Below, one piece after another: positions 59,287 to 64,000 of a DNA stretch of 64,000 bases. Position numbers and translations under genes: made by a program. Below the pieces are notes generated by a model, which searched no databases, was not told where the DNA came from, and saw only the letters and a list, made by a program, of their open reading frames with translations. The stretch comes from Dongia mobilis (GTDB lineage Bacteria; Pseudomonadota; Alphaproteobacteria; Dongiales; Dongiaceae): contig NZ_SNYW01000007.1 in assembly GCF_004363235.1 (NCBI RefSeq), positions 545,064-609,063 of the forward strand, in the 5' to 3' direction. How positions within the stretch are numbered: position 1 is the first letter of the stretch; every line of letters begins with the position of its first letter.

Positions 59287-62200
59287 TTGACTCTGTTCGA
59301 CCGACCCTCGCGCATCTGCAGCATTCCGACCGGCACCAGCTTCGTCGATGCGCTGGCGCACGGCCTCCTCGTCGAACATGCGGCCGATCCCCTGGCGCTC
59401 GCCCGCGTTACCGTGCTGCTGCCCAACCGGCGCGCCTGCCGCGCCATGCAGGAAGCTTTCCTGCGCTTCGGTGCCGCCGGCGAGTTCGGCCTTGGCCGGC
59501 CGCTGATGCTGCCGCGCCTGATGCCGCTCGGCGATCTCGACGAGAGCGAGATCGGCCTGCAGGGGCTGGCGCTCGATCTCGCCCTCGGCGACGCGCTGGC
59601 GGACGAGTTGCCGCCGGCGATCTCGCCCCTGCGGCGGCAGATGCTGCTGGCCGGGCCGGTGCGGCGCGCGGCGGAAAGGAGCCTCGGCACGGTCATGCCG
59701 CTCGAGCAGGCGGTGCGCCTCGCCGGCGAGCTTGCCCGCCTGCTCGACCAGGTCGAGACCGAACGGCTGGATTTCGCGGCGATCGAGGCCGTCGGCCCGC
59801 TCGAAGGAAACCTGGCCGAGCACTGGCAACTGACCCTCGAATTCCTGCGCATCCTGCTCGACCACTGGCCGGCGATCCTGGTCGAGGAGGGGGCCACTGA
59901 TCCCGCCCGGCGGCGCAACCTGCTGCTGGCCCGTCAGGCCCGGCTGTGGCGCGAACGGCCGCCCGCCGACATGGTGATCGCCGCCGGCAGTACCGGCTCG
60001 ATTCCCGCCAGCGCCGATCTCATCGCCACCATCGCCGCCCTGCCGCGGGGGCTGGTCGTGCTGCCGGGGCTGGATCTCGCCGTCGAGGCGGAAACCTGGA
60101 GCGGCATCGCGGCCGATCCAGCGCATCCGCAATTCGGCCTCGCGCAATTGCTGGAGCGCCTCGCTGCCGCGCCGGGCGATGTCTGGCTGTGGCCGCATCG
60201 GCCGCCGGATACGGCCGCGCGGGCGGCGCCCGCCAGCCGCGCGGCCATTGTCAGTGCCGCCCTGCTGCCGGCCACGGCCACGCATGACTGGCCGAAGATC
60301 GCGGCCGGTCTGCGCCAGCCGGAAGGGCGCGCGCAGCTCGCCTGGGCCGAGGTAACGCGGATCGACTGCCAGACCGAGCAGGAGGAGGCGGCCACCATCG
60401 CCCTGCTGCTGCGCGAGGCAGTGACGCAGCCGGCACCCTATCGCGCCGCCCTGGTGACGCCGGATCGCGGCCTCGCCCGGCGCGTGGCAGCGGAACTCGG
60501 GCGCTGGGGCATCGTCATCGACGATTCCGCCGGCACGCCGCTCGGTCAGACGGCGCCTGGCCTCTATTTCAACCTGATTGCGGCGGCGCTGGCCGAGGAA
60601 CTGGCGCCGGTGCCGCTGCTGGCCCTCCTGAAGCACCCGCTGACGGCGCTTGGCCTCGATCACGCCGCATGCCAGGCGCTGGTGCGGCTCCTCGAGCGGC
60701 ACGTGCTGCGCGGCGTGCGGCCGGGGCCGGGCATGGCCGGGCTGCGCGCGGCCGTCGCCGCCGCCGAATGCGCCGACGAAACCCGGCAGGCGATCGTCGC
60801 CTTCATCGACCGCCTTGCCGCCGCGCTGGATGGGCTCGGCGACTGGCAACGCGATCTTCCCATCGATCTGCGGATCGAACGTCACCTGCACTGCGCGGAA
60901 GCGCTGGCGGAACGACCGGGCGAAAGCGGCGCCGCGGCGCTCTGGCGCGGCGAGGCGGGCGAGGCGCTGGCCGGCTTCGTCGACGAATGGCGCCGCGCCG
61001 CCCGCGGTCTCGATGCCGTGCCGGCGGCGAGCTATGCGGCCCTCCTTGCCGAATTGACACAGGCGATCGACGTGCGGCCGCGCTACGGCCTGCATCCCCG
61101 GCTCTTCATCTGGGGTCCGCTCGAGGCCCGGCTGCAGCAGGTCGATTTGATGATCCTCGGCGGTCTCAACGAAGGCATCTGGCCGGGCGAGGTGCCGGTC
61201 GATCCCTGGCTCAGCCGGCCGATGCGCCGCGCCTTCGGCCTGCCGGCACCCGAACGCAAGATCGGTCTCGCCGCCCATGACTTCCAGCAGGCGCTGGGTG
61301 CCCCGCGCGTCGTCATGACGCGGGCGCAGCGCGTCGGCGGCAAGCCCAGCGTGCCGTCGCGCTGGCTGCTCCGGCTCGACGCCTTCCTGCGCGCGCTCGG
61401 CATCGTCCTACCGGTCGAGGGGCCCAGCCTCTATCGCGGCTGGCAGGCACGGCTCGACCGGCCGGAAGCGCCGGCGGTGCCGATCGCGCGGCCGGCACCC
61501 CGGCCCGGCGCCGCCTATCGCCCCAGCCGGCTCTCGGTCACCGAGATCGAAACCTGGATGCGCGACCCCTACGCGCTCTATGCCAGGCACATCCTGAAGC
61601 TGCGCGCGCTCGATCCGCTCGACCAGGAACCGGGTGTCGCCGACCTCGGCTCGCTGTTCCACGAGATTCTCGATCGCTTTCTGGGCGATGTCGGCCTGCC
61701 GCTGCCGCCGGATGCCGAGGCGCGGCTGATCGATCTTGGCCGGCAGCATTTCGCTGAGCACCTCGCGCGACCCACCGCCTGGGCCTTCTGGTGGCCGCGC
61801 TTCCTGCAGGTGGCGCAATGGTTCGTGGCCGAGATGAAGGAACGCGAAGCCGGCATCGCTGCCATCGCCACCGAGACGCGCGGCCGCCTCGAGATTGGCG
61901 AAGTGACGCCACCCTTCACCCTTACTGCGAAGGCCGACCGCCTCGACCGGTTGGCGGATGGCAGCCTCGTCCTCATCGATTACAAGACCGGCGCCCTGCC
62001 GAAATCGCCCGACGTCGTTCTCGGCTTCGCTTCGCAATTGCCGCTCGAGGCGGCGATGGCACTGCGCGGTGCCTTCCCGGGTCCGGCCGTGACCAGCGTG
62101 GCGGCACTGGAATACTGGCATCTGAAGGGCGGCCGCGAGGGCTGCCGGACCGAGCGGCTGAAGCTTCCCAATCGCGGCGGCGAGGCCGACCCGATGCAGC

Positions 62201-62361
62201 TGGCGGCCGAGGCCTATGCCGGCCTCGTCGGTCTGGTCACCACCTACGGGCGGGATGATGCCGCCTATATGGCGCAGCCGCGCGCCGCCTTCGCCCTGCG
62301 CTACAACGACTACGACCATCTGGCGCGGATCGCCGAATGGGCCAGCGAGGCGGACGAATGA
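59287..62361 (+). CDS. addB: Double-strand break repair protein AddB
   Basis: The second subunit of the AddAB helicase-nuclease, the alphaproteobacterial counterpart of RecBCD. The 1,024-residue protein starts with a TTG after GGGGAG. It has an inactive helicase-like N-terminal part (VTVLLPNRRACRAMQEAFLR) and a C-terminal RecB-type nuclease domain with SVTEIETWMRDPYALYARHI and the nuclease motif LVLIDYKTGALPKSPDVVLG. Its stop overlaps the ATG of addA, so the two subunits are coupled. Confidence 0.95.
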   Translation: MTLFDRPSRICSIPTGTSFVDALAHGLLVEHAADPLALARVTVLLPNRRACRAMQEAFLRFGAAGEFGLGRPLMLPRLMPLGDLDESEIGLQGLALDLALGDALADELPPAISPLRRQMLLAGPVRRAAERSLGTVMPLEQAVRLAGELARLLDQVETERLDFAAIEAVGPLEGNLAEHWQLTLEFLRILLDHWPAILVEEGATDPARRRNLLLARQARLWRERPPADMVIAAGSTGSIPASADLIATIAALPRGLVVLPGLDLAVEAETWSGIAADPAHPQFGLAQLLERLAAAPGDVWLWPHRPPDTAARAAPASRAAIVSAALLPATATHDWPKIAAGLRQPEGRAQLAWAEVTRIDCQTEQEEAATIALLLREAVTQPAPYRAALVTPDRGLARRVAAELGRWGIVIDDSAGTPLGQTAPGLYFNLIAAALAEELAPVPLLALLKHPLTALGLDHAACQALVRLLERHVLRGVRPGPGMAGLRAAVAAAECADETRQAIVAFIDRLAAALDGLGDWQRDLPIDLRIERHLHCAEALAERPGESGAAALWRGEAGEALAGFVDEWRRAARGLDAVPAASYAALLAELTQAIDVRPRYGLHPRLFIWGPLEARLQQVDLMILGGLNEGIWPGEVPVDPWLSRPMRRAFGLPAPERKIGLAAHDFQQALGAPRVVMTRAQRVGGKPSVPSRWLLRLDAFLRALGIVLPVEGPSLYRGWQARLDRPEAPAVPIARPAPRPGAAYRPSRLSVTEIETWMRDPYALYARHILKLRALDPLDQEPGVADLGSLFHEILDRFLGDVGLPLPPDAEARLIDLGRQHFAEHLARPTAWAFWWPRFLQVAQWFVAEMKEREAGIAAIATETRGRLEIGEVTPPFTLTAKADRLDRLADGSLVLIDYKTGALPKSPDVVLGFASQLPLEAAMALRGAFPGPAVTSVAALEYWHLKGGREGCRTERLKLPNRGGEADPMQLAAEAYAGLVGLVTTYGRDDAAYMAQPRAAFALRYNDYDHLARIAEWASEADE

Positions 62362-64000
62362 ACGACGCCGCGCCGATCGATCCGATCAAACTGGCGACCG
62401 CCGAGCAGCGCCGCGCCGCCGATCCGGCGGTCTCCGCCTGGGTTTCGGCCTCGGCCGGCTCCGGCAAGACCCAGGTGCTGCGCGATCGCGTGCTGCGCCT
62501 GCTGCTGGAGGGGGCGGCACCCGAACGAATCCTCTGCCTCACCTTCACCAAGGCGGGGGCCGCGGAAATGGCCAACCGCATCGCCACCACGCTGGCGGAA
62601 TGGGCGGCCATTCCCGATGCCGAGCTCAAGTCGGCGCTCACCCGCCTGCTGGGCAATGCCGGTCTGGCTCGCTACATGGTGGTGGCGCGCGGCCTCTTTG
62701 CCCGCGTGCTGGATGCGCCGGGCGGGATGCGCATCGAAACAATCCACGCCTTCTGCCAGTCGCTGCTGCGGCGCTTCCCGCTGGAGGCGCGCGTAGCACC
62801 GCATTTCCGCCTGATCGAAGAGCGCGATGCCGCTGCCCTGCTCAACCAGGCGCGCGAGGCCCAGTTCGAGGCGGCGCGCGCGAGCGGCGACGCCGATCTG
62901 GCGGCCGCACTTGCCCATCTCGTCGCCGGCAGCGGCGAAATGCGCCTCGACAAGACCGTCACCGCGCTGCTTGCCGACCGCGCGCGCTTTGCCGGTTTCA
63001 TGCAGCGCATGGCCGATCTGCCCGCCTACCGCCGGGCGCTCGCCGGCCTGCTCGGCATCGATCCCGCTCTCGACCGCGACGCCTTTCTCGAACGCCAGCT
63101 GGCCGACGCGGCATGCGATGCCACCAGCCTGCGTCAGGCGATGCAGGCGTTGATGCAGGGCAGCGATTCGGACGCAGAGCGGGCGCGGATCTTGGCTGAA
63201 TTCCTGGCGGCGGATATTGCCGGGCGTGTGGCGCGGTTCGACGCCTATTTCTCGCTTTTCATCACGCAGAAGGGAGCAGTCAAGGACGACAAGTTTCTGG
63301 CGACGGCAAAGGCCGCCAAGGCCATGCCGGGCATCAAGGAGGTGATGAAGAGCGAAGGGCAGCGCCTGCTGGGCGTTGCCGCGCAGCTCAACGCCATCGG
63401 TATCCTGGCCGATTCCGTCGCCCTGGTGACCCTCGGGAGTGATCTTTACCGGCGTTTCCAGCAGCTGAAGGCGGTGACGGCGGCGCTGGATTTCGACGAC
63501 CTCATCCTGGCGGCGCGCGATCTCCTGCGGCGGCCCGGTGTCGCTCCCTGGGTGCTCTACAAGCTCGACGGCGGAATCGATCATGTGCTGATCGACGAAG
63601 GCCAGGATACCAGCCCGGTGCAGTGGGAGATCATCAAGGCACTGACCGACGAGCTGATCGCCGGCAGCGGCGCCGAACGCAGCGCCGATGGTGTTGCCCC
63701 GATGGCACGCTCGATCTTTGCGGTCGGCGATTTCAAGCAATCGATTTTCAGTTTCCAGGGGGCCGAGCCGCAGGCCTTTCTCGCGGCGCGCGCGCATTTC
63801 CGCGAGCGCCTGCGCCCGGCCGATGACAAGCGCGACACCCGGACCCGCTTCGAGGACGTTCCGCTCATCGTCTCGTTCCGCTCCAGCCCGGCGGTGCTGC
63901 AGCTGGTCGATCGCGTCTTCGCCGGTCCCGCTGGCGCCGGCGTGATCGCGCCCGGCACGCAAGGCCGGCACATCCCGGCGCGAGCCGGCGCGGCGGGCCT
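62358..64000 (+). CDS. addA: Double-strand break repair helicase AddA (3' end beyond window)
   Basis: The helicase-nuclease subunit of AddAB. About 547 codons are present; the family is roughly 1,150 residues, so the second helicase half and the nuclease domain are missing from the window. The UvrD-type motifs are complete so far: Walker A VSASAGSGKTQVLRDRVLRL, motif Ia ILCLTFTKAGAAEMANRI, motif II DHVLIDEGQDTSPVQWEIIK, and motif III IFAVGDFKQSIFSFQGAEPQ. Motif II reads DEGQ, with Gly in place of the commoner Ala of DEAQ. The ATG overlaps the addB stop. Confidence 0.96.
   Translation, partial: MNDAAPIDPIKLATAEQRRAADPAVSAWVSASAGSGKTQVLRDRVLRLLLEGAAPERILCLTFTKAGAAEMANRIATTLAEWAAIPDAELKSALTRLLGNAGLARYMVVARGLFARVLDAPGGMRIETIHAFCQSLLRRFPLEARVAPHFRLIEERDAAALLNQAREAQFEAARASGDADLAAALAHLVAGSGEMRLDKTVTALLADRARFAGFMQRMADLPAYRRALAGLLGIDPALDRDAFLERQLADAACDATSLRQAMQALMQGSDSDAERARILAEFLAADIAGRVARFDAYFSLFITQKGAVKDDKFLATAKAAKAMPGIKEVMKSEGQRLLGVAAQLNAIGILADSVALVTLGSDLYRRFQQLKAVTAALDFDDLILAARDLLRRPGVAPWVLYKLDGGIDHVLIDEGQDTSPVQWEIIKALTDELIAGSGAERSADGVAPMARSIFAVGDFKQSIFSFQGAEPQAFLAARAHFRERLRPADDKRDTRTRFEDVPLIVSFRSSPAVLQLVDRVFAGPAGAGVIAPGTQGRHIPARAGAAG

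Overview
The window is GC-rich chromosomal DNA from an alphaproteobacterium, most likely a member of the Rhodospirillales or a near relative. The evidence is gene content and order: carA-carB divergent from yqeY-dnaG-rpoD; the chvI-chvG-hprK-rapZ-EIIA-HPr-EI block; ahcY followed by a DivL-like pseudo-kinase; tsaE-amgK-murU-addB-addA; an imuA-imuB-dnaE2 mutagenesis cassette under a GTTC-N7-GTTC type LexA box; and a SAM-II riboswitch before metA. No transposase, integrase, rRNA operon or CRISPR array is visible. The genus cannot be fixed from sequence alone.

Layout. 1-8.9 kb: pyrimidine/arginine precursor synthesis (carAB, minus strand) against yqeY, dnaG and rpoD, then a palindromic intergenic repeat and a CAT-anticodon tRNA. 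9-17 kb: mixed small-metabolism genes (TrhA/hemolysin III, DUF454, GST, P1 peptidase, AllA-like cupin, LysR, an aminotransferase with an apparent internal deletion, methyltransferase, gloB, a PAS protein). 17.3-21.3 kb: trehalose operon otsB-GH15-otsA, then msrA. 22-27.8 kb: the SOS mutasome imuA-imuB-dnaE2. 27.9-31.2 kb: an accessory island of unrecognised genes whose composition drops sharply in GC. 31.4-33 kb: a DsbA-like protein and two PAS proteins in overlapping reading frames. 33-38 kb: hutH with a HutC-type operator, a B12-binding corrinoid protein, metA with its riboswitch, and an MFS transporter. 38.3-45.7 kb: the ChvGI two-component system and the nitrogen-type PTS. 45.8-50.3 kb: macro-domain protein, ahcY and divL. 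50.4-55.6 kb: a three-gene minus-strand phosphorelay of two kinases and a receiver. 55.8-64 kb: ferredoxin-NADP reductase, then tsaE, amgK, murU, addB and addA (cut by the window end).

How genes work together. imuA, imuB and dnaE2 form one translesion-synthesis operon, with addAB as the recombination partner further on. AmgK and MurU are consecutive steps of peptidoglycan sugar recycling. MetA, the SAM-II riboswitch, the corrinoid protein and AhcY all concern the methionine/SAM cycle. HprK, EIIA, HPr and EI form a regulatory PTS placed beside ChvGI. The DivL-like protein, the RR-kinase hybrid, the multi-PAS kinase and the lone receiver may form a larger signalling cluster.

The best candidate for something undescribed is the 27.8-31.2 kb island. 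It encodes a 732-residue modular protein with a low-GC C-terminal third, followed by an unrecognised 275-residue protein. The layout resembles a polymorphic toxin and its immunity protein, and its predicted promoter lies right beside the LexA box of the mutasome operon. Other points worth checking are a four-repeat mini-peptide that couples amgK to murU, an apparent in-frame deletion of about 40 residues in the aminotransferase, a degenerate HprK active site, and short tandem duplications scattered across the window.
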